Shown: positions 43,557 through 53,493, counted from the first letter of the stretch. The stretch: 64,000 bases of DNA from Paracoccus methylarcula (GCF_003007735.2 NZ_PXNQ02000010.1:62001-126000); one strand, 5' to 3'. A program made the numbers and translations. Notes: generated by a model from the sequence alone, not told the origin.

Positions 43557-44846
43557 ATGGATTTCATGGCAAAAGCCACGGCCATCGTGGGCGGAATCAT
43601 GGTCCGGATGCGGCAGGCAAGTGCTCCGCGCGATCAGGCCGTGGGCGCTGAACCCGCGATTCCCGGCGCCCAGGCCCAGGGCATCATGACCCTCAAGATG
43701 CCCTCGGCAAAGGGATGGGAGCCGGGGCAGAAGCCCAAGGCGGCGCCGGGCTTGAAGGTCAACGCCTTCGCCGAGGGGCTGGAGCATCCACGCTGGATCG
43801 AGGTCCTGCCGAATGGCGATGTGCTGGTCGCGGAATCGCTGCTGGAGGCCGGGCCGCCGAAAGGGCTGTTCGAACGGGCGATGCAGGCGACGATGCGGCG
43901 CGCCCATGCCATCGGGGTCAGCGCGAACCGTATTTCGCTATGGCGCGATGGCGACGGCGACGGCGTCGCGGAGTTTCGCGAGGCGTTCCTGGAAGGGCAG
44001 CGCCAGCCCTTCGGCATGGCGCTGGTGGACGGCAATTTCTATGTCGGCAATACCGATGGCATCGTCAGGTTCCCCTATGAGGAGGGCGTCACACGGCTGA
44101 CCGGCTCCGGCGAGCGGTTGGTGGAGTTCAAACCGGGCGGTCACTGGACCCGCAGCCTGATCGTCTCGCCGGACCGGAGCAGGATCTATGCCGGTGTGGG
44201 CTCGCTTTCGAATATCGGCGACGAGGGGATGGAAGCCGAGGAAGGCCGTGCCGCGATATGGGAGCTGGACCTGGCCAGCGGCGAGGCGCGCATATTCGCC
44301 TCGGGTCTGCGTAACCCGGTCGGCCTGGCATGGGAGCCGGTGACCGGCAAGCTGTGGACCGTTGTCAACGAACGCGACGGGCTGGGCGACGAGACCCCGC
44401 CCGACTACCTGACATCGGTGCAGGATGGCGGATTCTATGGCTGGCCCTATTGCTATTGGGGGCAGATCGTCGACGATCGCGTGCCGCAGGATCCGGAACT
44501 GGTGGCCCGCGCGATCACCCCGGATTACGCGCTTGGCGGGCATACCGCTTCGCTTGGCCTGTGCTGGATGCCCGAAGGCACCTTGCCCGGTTTCCCCGAT
44601 GGCATGGTCATCGGGCAGCACGGGTCCTGGAACCGCTCGACCCTCAGCGGCTACAAGCTGATCTTCGTGCCATTCCGCGATGGCCGTCCTGCCGGTGAAC
44701 CGCGTGACATCCTGTGGGGATTCCTGTCCGAGGATGAGAAGTTCTCTTATGGCCGTCCGGTTGGCGTGACCATCGGGCCGGACAAGACCTCGCTGCTGAT
44801 GGCCGATGACGTCGGCAACGTGATCTGGCGTGTGACCGGGGCGTAG
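43557..44846 (+). CDS. L-sorbosone dehydrogenase-family beta-propeller protein
   Basis: A 429-residue PQQ-type beta-propeller of the sorbosone dehydrogenase family: EGLEHPRWIEVLPNGDVLV, FASGLRNPVGLAWEPVTGKL and PDYLTSVQDGGFYGWPYCYW are characteristic. Family enzymes oxidise sugars with PQQ in the periplasm, but no clear signal peptide is present, so location is uncertain. AGGGAG lies before the ATG. Confidence 0.88.
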   Translation: MDFMAKATAIVGGIMVRMRQASAPRDQAVGAEPAIPGAQAQGIMTLKMPSAKGWEPGQKPKAAPGLKVNAFAEGLEHPRWIEVLPNGDVLVAESLLEAGPPKGLFERAMQATMRRAHAIGVSANRISLWRDGDGDGVAEFREAFLEGQRQPFGMALVDGNFYVGNTDGIVRFPYEEGVTRLTGSGERLVEFKPGGHWTRSLIVSPDRSRIYAGVGSLSNIGDEGMEAEEGRAAIWELDLASGEARIFASGLRNPVGLAWEPVTGKLWTVVNERDGLGDETPPDYLTSVQDGGFYGWPYCYWGQIVDDRVPQDPELVARAITPDYALGGHTASLGLCWMPEGTLPGFPDGMVIGQHGSWNRSTLSGYKLIFVPFRDGRPAGEPRDILWGFLSEDEKFSYGRPVGVTIGPDKTSLLMADDVGNVIWRVTGA

Positions 44847-44891
44847 CGCATCACGCCCTGACCGAAGCGCCGCGCCTGCATGCCGCGAAGG

Positions 44892-44937
44892 CCGGGGTTC
44901 CACCCCGGACCCCGGGATATTTTACATGAAGAAGAAA
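44892..44937. repeat. Dispersed intergenic repeat, copy C (inverted)
   Basis: GGATATTTTACATGAAGAAG (44915-44934) is the reverse complement of the copy A core. It is preceded by the hairpin CCGGGG-TTCCA-CCCCGG (44892-44908). It lies between the convergent sorbosone dehydrogenase and thioesterase genes. Confidence 0.7.
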
Positions 44938-44973
44938 GGGGGCTTGCTCCTGGATGGGGCCTCTTGTCCTGCT

Positions 44974-45417
44974 TCAAGCCTCGCCCTGCACCCGGATCAG
45001 GGTCTGCATGCCGGTGGCGACATGGACCTGCTGCCCGTTATCCACGGCCCAGACATCGAGCTGGCACACTGTCAGGGTGCGGCCCGGCTTGATCACGCGC
45101 CCCATTGCCTCCAGCCTTTCGCCCCGGGCCGGGTTGATCAGATTCAGCTTGAACTCGACCGTCAGCACGGCGCTGCCCTCGGGAAACAGCGTATAGGCCG
45201 CGTAGCCGCCTGCGGTATCGGCAATGGCCGAACTGCCGCCCGCGTGGAAATAGCCGTGCTGCTGGGTCAGTTCCGGCCGAAAGGGCAGGGTCAGCGTCAC
45301 CTGTCCTGCCCGGATCCCGGTCATCTGGGCCCCCAGATGCGCCATCAGCCCCTGCCGGTTGAAGCTGTCGCGCACCCGGCGGATGATGTTCTCGTCCAGT
45401 TCCGCCCCGATCTCCAT
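44974..45417 (-). CDS. PaaI-family thioesterase (hotdog fold)
   Basis: A 147-residue hotdog protein. GYFHAGGSSAIADTAGGYAA is the catalytic loop/helix with conserved His/Gly/Asp, and FKLNLINPARGERLEAMGRV is the second conserved strand. These enzymes hydrolyse acyl-CoA thioesters. AAGGAG lies 6 bases before ATG 45417; an ATG two codons upstream is too close to that site. Confidence 0.9.
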   Translation of the reverse strand: MEIGAELDENIIRRVRDSFNRQGLMAHLGAQMTGIRAGQVTLTLPFRPELTQQHGYFHAGGSSAIADTAGGYAAYTLFPEGSAVLTVEFKLNLINPARGERLEAMGRVIKPGRTLTVCQLDVWAVDNGQQVHVATGMQTLIRVQGEA

Positions 45418-45454
45418 CTGCATCTCCTTCCTGAACCGCGCGATGGCGGAAAAC

Positions 45455-46303
45455 CTAAAGCTCCAGCAATGCCCGGCGGAATCCCGGCTCGAACAGGACC
45501 ACTTCGCGTGCGCCGAGATGGCGGGCATGGTCCAGCGCCCGGCCCGTCAGTTCCTGCGCCAGTTCGACCGCATCGGGCAGGGAACGGCCCTTGCCCAGCC
45601 CCGCCACGACCAGCCCGGCAAAGAGATCCCCGGTGCCGGGCAGGGCGACGGGGATATGCGGGGTTGGATGGCGGCTGAGTCCGTCGGGGCCAAGGATCAC
45701 CGTTTCCAGAAGGCCCTTGCGCGTGTCCTGCAATTCGCAGCCGGTGGCGATCAGCCGTGCACCGGAGGCCAGGTTCAGGGCGGCGCCGGCCTGCCGCAAA
45801 TCCTCCAGCGTAACGATGGGTTGGCCAGTCAAGTGCCCCAGTTCGAAGGAATTCGGCGTTGCGATATCGGCCAGCGGCAAGAGCCCGTCCCGCATCACCC
45901 CGGCGATCTCTTCGGGCACATAGAGGCCCGGCGCATGATCGCCCATCACCGGATCGCAGATATAGATCAGCGCGGGATTGGCCTGCTTGCAGCGCGCCAC
46001 GAAATCGGCCAGGAGGCGGGCCACCTCGACCGAGCCGGTATAGCCCGACATCAGATAGGCCGCGCGCTGCGGCAGGCCGCGTTCCTCGGCCCCCAGCAGC
46101 AGGTCGGCGAAAAGATCGGGCGGGACGGGGGCGCCGCGCAGGGTCGGATAGTCCGGGGTGTTCGAGAAAATCACCGTGGGAATGGCGGCGATCTCCAGCC
46201 CGGCGGCCTGCATCGGAAACAGCGCAGCCGAATTGCCGACATGGCCATGCACGACCTGGCTTTGAACCGAGATCACCAGCGGCGGTCTTGCAATCTGCGT
46301 CAT
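45455..46303 (-). CDS. pdxY: Pyridoxal kinase PdxY
   Basis: A 282-residue ribokinase-fold kinase: VISVQSQVVHGHVGNSAAL (N-terminal glycine/His region), LMSGYTGSVEVARLL, YICDPVMGD and IPVALPGTGDLFAGLV with catalytic Asp. It phosphorylates pyridoxal to PLP in the salvage pathway. The start overlaps the MOSC gene stop (ATGA). Confidence 0.95.
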   Translation of the reverse strand: MTQIARPPLVISVQSQVVHGHVGNSAALFPMQAAGLEIAAIPTVIFSNTPDYPTLRGAPVPPDLFADLLLGAEERGLPQRAAYLMSGYTGSVEVARLLADFVARCKQANPALIYICDPVMGDHAPGLYVPEEIAGVMRDGLLPLADIATPNSFELGHLTGQPIVTLEDLRQAGAALNLASGARLIATGCELQDTRKGLLETVILGPDGLSRHPTPHIPVALPGTGDLFAGLVVAGLGKGRSLPDAVELAQELTGRALDHARHLGAREVVLFEPGFRRALLEL

Positions 46304-46977
46304 GAGGAACCCTCCAGCCTCCTGCTCCAATCCTCTACCTGACCGCTTTCGAGGCGCCGCCGCGCGTGACGCCGCCAGCCCTCGGCCAACACATCCAGCG
46401 ATGCCATCCGCGACAGGTCGTCAGGGTTCAACCGCTCGACATACATCACATGCCAGAGGCGGCGAATGGTCCAGTCCGGCGCGGAGCGATCGATCAGGAC
46501 AAGCGCGTCCCCCGGCGCGACGATGCCCGGCTCCACCACGCGATAATACCAGCCGGTCCGCCCGCTGCCCTGAACGCAGCGCGCCATGTCGGCGATTCCG
46601 AAACGGTGATTCAGCTTCCAGCAGGGCTGGCGGCCCTGCGAGACCTGCAAAACGGCCCGGCCAAGGCGGAACGTGTCGCCCACCGCCACATCCGCCTCGG
46701 TCAGCCCCGTAGTGGAGATGTTCTCGCCAAATGCGCCCGGTTCATCCAGCAACGGATGCGCTCCGATCTCGTCCCGCCAGACCGGGTAATGATCGCGCGG
46801 ATAATGATGCACGGCCTTCTCGGGGCCGCCATGCACGCGCCGGTCGGCCTGTTGATCGCCTGCAAGACCCTCCGGCCCCAGCATGAGCGGCGCTTCCACG
46901 GGCGATTTCGCAATCCCGCTGGGGCGATCCGAGCCGGCAAGTGTGGCGGCTTTTCCAGTCAACAGTATGGTCTTCAT
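46300..46977 (-). CDS. MOSC-domain protein (YiiM-like)
   Basis: A 225-residue MOSC protein. GLAGDQQADRRVHGGPEKAV, GAFGENISTTGLTE and ILQVSQ-type VLQVSQGRQPCWKLNHRF carry the conserved Cys expected in sulfur-carrying MOSC domains. YiiM homologues in E. coli detoxify N-hydroxylated bases with molybdenum cofactor; this role is likely but not shown here. Confidence 0.92.
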   Translation of the reverse strand: MKTILLTGKAATLAGSDRPSGIAKSPVEAPLMLGPEGLAGDQQADRRVHGGPEKAVHHYPRDHYPVWRDEIGAHPLLDEPGAFGENISTTGLTEADVAVGDTFRLGRAVLQVSQGRQPCWKLNHRFGIADMARCVQGSGRTGWYYRVVEPGIVAPGDALVLIDRSAPDWTIRRLWHVMYVERLNPDDLSRMASLDVLAEGWRRHARRRLESGQVEDWSRRLEGSS

Positions 46978-47009
46978 CTGGCTGTCCCCTCCATCGATCC
47001 CGGCTGCGC

Positions 47010-47393
47010 TCAGAACGCCACGCCGGACCACAGGCAGATATTCGCATAGGGCGTGAACTCTCCGGTCCTGACGATGGCCCGTGCGCCCTTGCTGGCCTGC
47101 TTCAGATCGTCATGGGACAGCCGTTCCAGCATCCCGATCTGCCGCATGGAGAAGCGGTTGATCAGACCCGGATCGGCCTCAACCGTGGCGGCGGAACGTT
47201 CGACGGTCAGTTCCGACAGCACCGCGTCCAGCACCTCGAAAAAGCCGGGCACGCCGCCGGTCACGGCCAGGTCGATACAGCGCACCCCCGGCGGAACGGG
47301 CAGGCCGGCATCGCCGATGACCAGCAGGTCGCCATGGCCCATCGCCGCGATCAGCCCCGACAGTTCCGCATTCTGCAAGGTTCCGCGTTTCAT
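47010..47393 (-). CDS. rbsD: D-ribose pyranase family protein RbsD
   Basis: A 127-residue RbsD/FucU-like mutarotase: AAMGHGDLLVIGDAGLPVPP holds the catalytic His, and VRTGEFTPYANICLWSGVAF is the conserved C-terminus. It interconverts pyranose and furanose forms of ribose. It starts 10 bp after the dipeptidase stop and has no ribose operon beside it. Confidence 0.92.
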   Translation of the reverse strand: MKRGTLQNAELSGLIAAMGHGDLLVIGDAGLPVPPGVRCIDLAVTGGVPGFFEVLDAVLSELTVERSAATVEADPGLINRFSMRQIGMLERLSHDDLKQASKGARAIVRTGEFTPYANICLWSGVAF

Positions 47394-47403
47394 CCCGACC
47401 CCC

Positions 47404-48588
47404 TCAAGTCCCGCTTGGCAGAACATCCGCCAGGTAGCGCATCATGTTGCCGCCCATCACCTTGGCGATCTGCGCCTCGCTCAATCCCGCATCCATCAGC
47501 GCCTGAGTCAAGGCAGACAGATGCGCGGCATCGAAAGGCGCATCGACCGAGCCGTCGTAATCCGACCCAAGCGAGACATGATCCTCGCCCACAAGCGCGA
47601 TCGCGGCCCTGATCGCCGCCGCGATATCGGCAGGGGTCCGGCCGCAGACCACATCGGCCCAGTAGCCGATCCCGATCAGCCCGCCCTTGCCTGCGATCCG
47701 TTTCACCAGGGCATCGTCGAGATTGCGATGGCTGGCGCAATGCCCGTGAATGCCGGTATGCGACAGGATCGGGCGCGCGCCCTCGATGGCCAGCACATCC
47801 TCGACCATCCGTGGCGAGGCATGGGCGAGGTCGATCACCATGCCCTTTTCCATCATCGCCTCGACCACCTGATACCCGAACTCCGTCAGCCCGGCACCGC
47901 TGCCGCCCTCGCCATGCAGGCTGCCGCCCAACTCGTTGTCGAAGAAATGCGTCAGCCCTATGAGCCGGAAGCCCGCGTCATAGAGGACATCCAGATTGGC
48001 CAGTTCGCCTTCCAGCGGATGCCCGCCCTCTGAACCCAGCATCACGCCCAGAACCCGTTCGCCTCCGGCGCGGTCCGCCAGAAGATCCGCCAGATCCTCG
48101 CGCGTGCGAATGATGCGCAGCAGGTCGGGCGCCTTCTCGGCCATCTGCCGCAGATCCTCGGCCTGCACCAGCGCCCGCCCGCGCAAGGAAAACCATGACC
48201 GGACAGGGCGAAGCTGTCCCATGAAGAGCGGGGTGATATTGTCCGGCGCCTCGGTGCTGTTCTGGTCGTAATTCTGCCCGCGCGGGCTTTTCGTCACGGT
48301 CGTATAGACCTGCAATGCGACGTTGCCTTCCAGCAGCCGGGGAATATCGGTATGGCCGCGCGCCCCGCGTTCCAGCAGATCCCGGTCCCACAGCAGCGAG
48401 TCGGCATGCCAGTCGCCGATCACCAGATCCCGGTGCAGGGCCTCGGCCTCTTCCGAAACCGGCCAGCCCTCTTCAGGCATGCTCACCGGGTTCATGCTGC
48501 GCTCGACATAGCCGGGAGCGAAAGTGAAGAATGCGATGGCCGCAATGATCAGAAAAGTGGCAATTCCCAGTAAAATCCGCTTCAGCAT
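47404..48588 (-). CDS. Membrane dipeptidase (M19 family)
   Basis: A 394-residue M19 zinc dipeptidase. One N-terminal helix (ILLGIATFLIIAAIAFFTFA) anchors or exports it. Metal ligands are the HAD in IGDWHADSLL, Glu in LGSEGGHPLEG and His in LAHASPRM and ILSHTGIHGH. It cleaves dipeptides, including D-residue forms, probably in the periplasm. It heads the minus-strand run dipeptidase, rbsD, MOSC, pdxY. Confidence 0.93.
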   Translation of the reverse strand: MLKRILLGIATFLIIAAIAFFTFAPGYVERSMNPVSMPEEGWPVSEEAEALHRDLVIGDWHADSLLWDRDLLERGARGHTDIPRLLEGNVALQVYTTVTKSPRGQNYDQNSTEAPDNITPLFMGQLRPVRSWFSLRGRALVQAEDLRQMAEKAPDLLRIIRTREDLADLLADRAGGERVLGVMLGSEGGHPLEGELANLDVLYDAGFRLIGLTHFFDNELGGSLHGEGGSGAGLTEFGYQVVEAMMEKGMVIDLAHASPRMVEDVLAIEGARPILSHTGIHGHCASHRNLDDALVKRIAGKGGLIGIGYWADVVCGRTPADIAAAIRAAIALVGEDHVSLGSDYDGSVDAPFDAAHLSALTQALMDAGLSEAQIAKVMGGNMMRYLADVLPSGT

Positions 48589-48622
48589 TCCCTGCTCCCC
48601 TCGGTCCGGCCCAAGACGGCCC

Positions 48623-48689
48623 TTCTTCTTCATACAAATATCCGCGGGGGAGGGCGCGCCGCATGGCGCGGCCGGGGGCGGCAGCCCCC
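48623..48689. repeat. Dispersed intergenic repeat, copy D
   Basis: TTCTTCTTCATACAAATATC (48623-48642) matches copy A at 19 of 20 positions. A hairpin GGGGGC-GGCA-GCCCCC follows at 48674-48689, reaching the GNAT stop, so it may serve as that gene's terminator. Confidence 0.7.
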
Positions 48690-49163
48690 TTACCCCAATG
48701 GCATGAACATGATCAGTTGCGGCCCGGCATTGCCATGTGGCCAGATATCCCCGGTCTCATTGAAGCCCGCCTTGCGATAAGCAGCGATCGCAGCCGGATT
48801 GGCCATGTTGACGGTCAGCCAAACCCGCGCCTTGCCCGGATAGATGGGCGACAGATAGCCTTGCAATGCCGCCATGGCGGTGGTTCCGATGCCGCGCCCC
48901 TGCCGGTTGCGATCCAGGATCACCCCGCGCAGGCCGAGGTCATCGGCTTGCGCGAAATCATGGCGCAGGTGATAGGCGCGGTCGATCTTGAACAGCCCGA
49001 CCGCTTCTTCACCTTCCCGAATCTCGTGCAGATCGACCGTCGCCTCGGGCTCGGCCAATGCCGCGCCAACGGTCCCGGCGAAACGCTCCTGGTCCGCCCG
49101 GACCGCGATATGCGCGACCCGGCCCGCATCCCGCCGGTCCAGCGGATGCAGCGAAACCGTCAC
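48690..49163 (-). CDS. GNAT-family N-acetyltransferase
   Basis: A 157-residue GNAT protein with the acetyl-CoA loop LDRNRQGRGIGTTAM (Q/RxxGxG) and the C-terminal NPAAIAAYRKAGF. Substrate unknown. Its start overlaps the pepF stop (ATGA), so it is translated with the peptidase. Confidence 0.92.
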   Translation of the reverse strand: MTVSLHPLDRRDAGRVAHIAVRADQERFAGTVGAALAEPEATVDLHEIREGEEAVGLFKIDRAYHLRHDFAQADDLGLRGVILDRNRQGRGIGTTAMAALQGYLSPIYPGKARVWLTVNMANPAAIAAYRKAGFNETGDIWPHGNAGPQLIMFMPLG

Positions 49164-50974
49164 TCCAGCGCTTCCAACTCGTCGATGAATCCTTCGATCA
49201 TCGACAGCCCCTTGTCCCAGAAGGCCGGGTCCGAGGCATCAAGCCCGAACGGAGCCAGCAATTCCTTGTGATGCTTCGATCCACCGGCTGACAGCATCTC
49301 GAAATATTTCCCCTGGAAATCCGGCAAGCCATCTTCATAGGCAGCGTAAAGCGCGTTCACCAACCCGTCTCCGAATGCATAGGCATAGACATAGAAGGGC
49401 GAATGGACGAAATGCGGCACATAGGTCCAGAAGGTCTCGTAGCCCGGCATGAATTCAAAGACCGGCCCAAGCGATTCCGCCTGAACCGACATCCACAGCG
49501 CGTTGATGTCATCGGGGGTCAGTTCGCCCTCGGCGCGGGCAGCATGCAGTTTGCATTCGAAATCGTAGAAGGCGATCTGGCGGACCACCGTGTTGATCAT
49601 GTCCTCGACCTTGCCCGCCAGCAGGGTCTTTTTCTGCGCCGGATCGGTGGTCTTGGCCAGCAGCGCCCGGAAGGTCAGCATCTCGCCGAAGACCGAGGCC
49701 GTCTCGGCCAGTGTCAGCGGCGTCGAGGCCAGCAACTCGCCCTGATCCGCCGCCAGCCGCTGATGGACGCCATGGCCCAGTTCATGCGCCAGCGTCATCA
49801 CGTCGCGCGGCTTGCCAAGGTAGTTCAGCATCACATAGGGATGCACGGTCGTCACCGTCGGATGCGCGAATGCACCCGGAGCCTTGCCGGGCTTGACCCC
49901 CGCGTCGATCCAGCCCTTGTCAAAGAACGGCTCGGCCAGTTCGGCCAGCCGCGGCGAGAAACCGGCATAGGCGTCCAGGACCGTGCTGCGGGCCTCGTCC
50001 CAACCGATGGTCCGGGGCGCTTCGGTCGGCAGGGGCGCGTTGCGGTCCCAGACTTGCAGCTTGTCCAGTCCCAGCCAGCGCGCCTTGAGCGCGTAATAGC
50101 GATGCGACAGGCGCGGATAGGCGCGGGTCACGGCATCGCGCAATGCCTCGACCACCTCGGGTTCGACATGGTTCGACAGGTGCCGGCCATATTGCGGCGT
50201 GGGCATCTTGCGCCACTTGTCCTCGATGGCCTTTTCCTTGGCCAGCGTGTTGTGGATGCGCGCGAACAGCTTGACATTGTCGCCAAAGACCTTGGCCAGC
50301 GCATGGGCGGCGGTCTCTCGCTTGGCACGGTCATGCTCGGTCAGCAGGTTCAGCGTCGATTCCATTCCCATGCGCTCGCCGTCCACCTCGAATTCCAGCG
50401 CCGCCGTGGTTTCGTCGAAGAGCCGGTTCCATGCCGCCGCGCCCACGACGGAATTGTCATGCAGGAACTGCTCCAACTCGTCGGAAAGCTGGTGCGGGCG
50501 CATGGCCCGCATCCGGTCGAAAACCGGCTTGTAGCGGGCCGGGCCGTCAGCGGCGGCAAAGACCGCTTCATAGGTCTCGTCGGGAATGCGGTTGAATTCG
50601 AGGCTGAAGAACACCAGCGGCGTGGTGATATCGGTGATCCGCCCTTGCAGGTCGCCCATCAGCTTGGCGCGTTCCGCGTCGGTGGTATTCTGGTAATAGC
50701 GCAGCCCGGCAAAGGACATGATCCGCCCGGCGGTGATGTCGATCCGCTCATAGGCCTGGATGCAGGCCAGCATCTCGGGCGCGGACAGATCGGCCAGCTT
50801 GCCCTGGTAACGCGCGGCGAAATCCTGCGCTTCCTTCGTCAGACGCTCGATATCGGCGGTCAGTTCCGGAGCATCCGGGGCAGGATAGAGATCGCTCAGG
50901 TCCCATTCGGGAAGCTGCCCGAGTTCATTGCCTTTCGCCATGTCCCTGGAATCGAATGTCACATGTCCTGCCAT
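49160..50974 (-). CDS. pepF: Oligoendopeptidase F
   Basis: A 604-residue M3-family metallopeptidase. The zinc site is TLAHELGHGVHQ with the third ligand Glu in TLAETASVFGEM; EFMPGYETFWTYVPHFVHSP is the conserved substrate-binding tail. It degrades short peptides in the cytoplasm. AAGGA precedes ATG 50974, chosen over a longer frame. Confidence 0.96.
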   Translation of the reverse strand: MAGHVTFDSRDMAKGNELGQLPEWDLSDLYPAPDAPELTADIERLTKEAQDFAARYQGKLADLSAPEMLACIQAYERIDITAGRIMSFAGLRYYQNTTDAERAKLMGDLQGRITDITTPLVFFSLEFNRIPDETYEAVFAAADGPARYKPVFDRMRAMRPHQLSDELEQFLHDNSVVGAAAWNRLFDETTAALEFEVDGERMGMESTLNLLTEHDRAKRETAAHALAKVFGDNVKLFARIHNTLAKEKAIEDKWRKMPTPQYGRHLSNHVEPEVVEALRDAVTRAYPRLSHRYYALKARWLGLDKLQVWDRNAPLPTEAPRTIGWDEARSTVLDAYAGFSPRLAELAEPFFDKGWIDAGVKPGKAPGAFAHPTVTTVHPYVMLNYLGKPRDVMTLAHELGHGVHQRLAADQGELLASTPLTLAETASVFGEMLTFRALLAKTTDPAQKKTLLAGKVEDMINTVVRQIAFYDFECKLHAARAEGELTPDDINALWMSVQAESLGPVFEFMPGYETFWTYVPHFVHSPFYVYAYAFGDGLVNALYAAYEDGLPDFQGKYFEMLSAGGSKHHKELLAPFGLDASDPAFWDKGLSMIEGFIDELEALE

Positions 50975-51136
50975 CTTCGGTCCTTTCTCGATTGCCCTAG
51001 ATGTGGACCGTAAGCAAGCTGCCTGCAAGGCTCGGGATGCGCTTTGACCGGATTGCCGTCGGGTCGGGGCGTGGTGGTTTCGGGGCAGGGTGCGGTGACG
51101 GCCCGGCGGCGATCACCACCCGGTCCCGCAAAAGGA

Positions 51137-51163
51137 AAACGCCGCCCCTTGGGACGGCGTTTT
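51137..51163 (-). terminator. Terminator after rpmE
   Basis: AAAACGCCG and CGGCGTTTT form a 9-bp stem around a short loop 23 bp past the rpmE stop. Read on the minus strand it ends in TTTT, so it is a good intrinsic terminator for the rpsP to rpmE block. Confidence 0.8.
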
Positions 51164-51185
51164 ACATCGCAACAGCCTGGCTGGA

Positions 51186-51407
51186 TCAGAAGCCCAGTCC
51201 GGCATATTTCGATTTGAACTTCGACACGCGGCCACCGGCGTCCATCAGCCGCGAGGAGCCGCCGGTCCATGCCGGATGCGAGGTCGGGTCGATGTCGAGC
51301 GTCATCGTGTCACCTTCGGACCCCCAGCTGGAGCGGGTCTGATAGGTGGTGCCGTCGGTCATCTTGACCTCGATCAGGTGGTAGTCGGGATGGATATCCT
51401 TTTTCAT
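51186..51407 (-). CDS. rpmE: 50S ribosomal protein L31
   Basis: A 73-residue L31 beginning [20 protein letters not shown]. It lacks the CxxC zinc cysteines, so it is the cysteine-free form. [15 protein letters not shown] is the conserved middle. A GGAGG-like site precedes it. It follows rplS by 13 bp. Confidence 0.97.
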   Translation of the reverse strand: MKKDIHPDYHLIEVKMTDGTTYQTRSSWGSEGDTMTLDIDPTSHPAWTGGSSRLMDAGGRVSKFKSKYAGLGF

Positions 51408-51420
51408 CGGGGGCCTCCGT

Positions 51421-51810
51421 TCACGCGTTTGCTTCAGCGCCCGACTTGGGCTTGTAGTTGGTTTTCTCGACGATGCGGGCGGATTTACCACGGCGATCGC
51501 GCAGGTAATACAGCTTGGCGCGGCGGACCTTGCCGCGGCGGACGACCGTGATCGCGTCGATATTGGTCGAGTAGAGCGGGAAGACACGTTCCACACCCTC
51601 GCCAAAGCTGATCTTGCGGACGGTGAAGCTGGCGCCGATGCCGCTGCCGCCCTTGCGCGAGATGCAGACGCCTTCATAGTTCTGCACGCGGGTCCGGGTG
51701 CCCTCGGTCACCTTGTAGCCGACGCGGATGGTGTCGCCGGCCTTGAAGTCCGGGATGGTCTTGCCAAGCTCGGCGATTTGCTCGGCTTCGAGTTCTGCGA
51801 TCAGATTCAT
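51421..51810 (-). CDS. rplS: 50S ribosomal protein L19
   Basis: A 129-residue L19: [45 protein letters not shown] and [15 protein letters not shown] are all family segments. It lies at the 30S/50S interface. It begins 4 bp after the trmD stop. Confidence 0.98.
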   Translation of the reverse strand: MNLIAELEAEQIAELGKTIPDFKAGDTIRVGYKVTEGTRTRVQNYEGVCISRKGGSGIGASFTVRKISFGEGVERVFPLYSTNIDAITVVRRGKVRRAKLYYLRDRRGKSARIVEKTNYKPKSGAEANA

Positions 51811-51814
51811 CGCT

Positions 51815-52699
51815 TCATTCCTTTTCTGGCTCGCGGTGGCCCCGCGATTGGTCTGATGCGCCCGAGAGCTGTCGGTCCTTTGCCGGGTCCATGTCCGACG
51901 CCTGTCCGGGATGCTTCCCGGCTGCGTCGGCCCATGCCCGCCACAGGTCGGGGCGGCGTTCCTTGGTCAGCCTTTCGGCCTCTGCTTCCCTCCAAGCGGC
52001 AATGGCCGCGTGATTTCCGGACAGCAGGACCTCCGGTATCTCGCGGCCTTCCCATTGGGCGGGCTTCGTATACTGAGGATGTTCCAGAAGACCCCGGTTG
52101 CCGATGGAAAAGGACTCCTCGGCCAGCGAATCCTGATTCCCCAGCACGCGCGGTATAAGCCGAACCGTCGCGTCGATCAAGACCTGAGCGGCGATCTCTC
52201 CTCCGGTCAGGACATAATCGCCGATGCTGACCTCCTCGACATCATGGGCATCAAGGACGCGCTGGTCAACACCTTCGAAACGCCCGCATATCAGGGTCAC
52301 GCCGGGACCTTCCGCCAGGGCGCGGGCGCGGGACTGGGTCAGGGGGCGGCCGCGGGGGGACATGTAGAGGACCGGACCGGCGGGGCCGCCCCGTTTCGCG
52401 TCGCGCAGCGCCGCGTCCATGACATCGGCGCGGATCACCATGCCCGCACCGCCGCCCGCCGGGGTGTCATCGACATTGCGATGCTTACCCACTCCGAATT
52501 CGCGCAGCGGGATGGTCTGCAGGTTCCACAATCCCTGCGCCAGGGCCTTGCCGGTCAGCGACAGGCCGAGAATGCCGGGGAATGCCTCGGGGAAGAGCGT
52601 CACGATCCTTGCGGTCCAGACCCCCCTGACCTGCGGCTCGGCCATCAATTCGCGCGGGCGAAGGCTGGGTTTCGCTGTCAGGCGGCCATGGGATTTCAT
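51815..52699 (-). CDS. trmD: tRNA (guanine-N1)-methyltransferase TrmD
   Basis: A 294-residue SPOUT enzyme that makes m1G37. [36 protein letters not shown] and the knot [17 protein letters not shown] bind S-adenosylmethionine. The N-terminus has about 25 extra residues before the core and the C-terminus an acidic tail. It is coupled to the sulfotransferase gene by an ATGA overlap. Confidence 0.97.
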   Translation of the reverse strand: MKSHGRLTAKPSLRPRELMAEPQVRGVWTARIVTLFPEAFPGILGLSLTGKALAQGLWNLQTIPLREFGVGKHRNVDDTPAGGGAGMVIRADVMDAALRDAKRGGPAGPVLYMSPRGRPLTQSRARALAEGPGVTLICGRFEGVDQRVLDAHDVEEVSIGDYVLTGGEIAAQVLIDATVRLIPRVLGNQDSLAEESFSIGNRGLLEHPQYTKPAQWEGREIPEVLLSGNHAAIAAWREAEAERLTKERRPDLWRAWADAAGKHPGQASDMDPAKDRQLSGASDQSRGHREPEKE

Positions 52700-53493
52700 C
52701 GCTGGTATTCCTTTGCGGGCACGCCACGCAGCATTGCCTGCTTGGCTGCAGCCAGGGCATCCTCGTCCAGATCGCTGCGATTCAGCGCGATCAGGCGGTC
52801 GATCAGCTCGGGTGCGGGGCTGCGATGGTGATGCGTGGCAGGGCGAAGCATCCGGTTGTCCGGCAGGTTCAGGAAATCGACGAAAACCTGCGCAAGGCCG
52901 AAGGGCTGGTCGGCCAGCGCCTCCATCCCGTTCACCTGCAGGTCGAGATCGGGCAGAGCAGCAGGGATCGCTGTCAATGTGCGCTCGAACCCGTTCCCGG
53001 CCAAGCGGGCGGAAAAGTTGTCACGATCCTCGGTCAGCCGGACCGCCCTGATCTTGCGGGCCAGATGGGCATGGATGCTGATGGCCCAGTCCTGCGGATC
53101 GCGGGTCGTTAGCCAGACGGTCAGTCGCGGCGGTTTCGGCAGGATCTGCAGGGTCTCCCGATAGGTGTCGATGAGCGTCGCGGCATGGGGATAGGGATCG
53201 GCACCTTGCGCGCGCGGCATCGGCCCCAGCAGGTTCTCGTCGCTGATGATCAGGTCGCGGTCGCCAAGCGGCAGGGCGGCAAGAAGTTGCTGGAAATCCT
53301 CGCGGATCACCTGCAGCACATCGCGGTCGCCCAATTGGTGAAAGCGCCAGGCCCAACGAGAGATCTCGCGTGTCTGGGCGGGCAGCAAGATTGCCGCAGC
53401 CGGTTCGATCGCGGCGCGGTTGTCTTCAAGGAATTTCTGCAGGCTGGTGGTGCCGGTCTTGTGCAGCCCCAGATGCAGCAGGACCCGGGTCAT
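52696..53493 (-). CDS. Sulfotransferase-like P-loop protein
   Basis: A 265-residue protein beginning [20 protein letters not shown], the PAPS-binding loop of sulfotransferases, with a later [20 protein letters not shown] resembling the 3'-phosphate-binding segment. Such proteins sulfate carbohydrates, lipids or small molecules; none of those is suggested by context. It lies exactly between rimM and trmD with ATGA overlaps on both sides, an unusual insertion in the conserved operon. Confidence 0.75.
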   Translation of the reverse strand: MTRVLLHLGLHKTGTTSLQKFLEDNRAAIEPAAAILLPAQTREISRWAWRFHQLGDRDVLQVIREDFQQLLAALPLGDRDLIISDENLLGPMPRAQGADPYPHAATLIDTYRETLQILPKPPRLTVWLTTRDPQDWAISIHAHLARKIRAVRLTEDRDNFSARLAGNGFERTLTAIPAALPDLDLQVNGMEALADQPFGLAQVFVDFLNLPDNRMLRPATHHHRSPAPELIDRLIALNRSDLDEDALAAAKQAMLRGVPAKEYQR

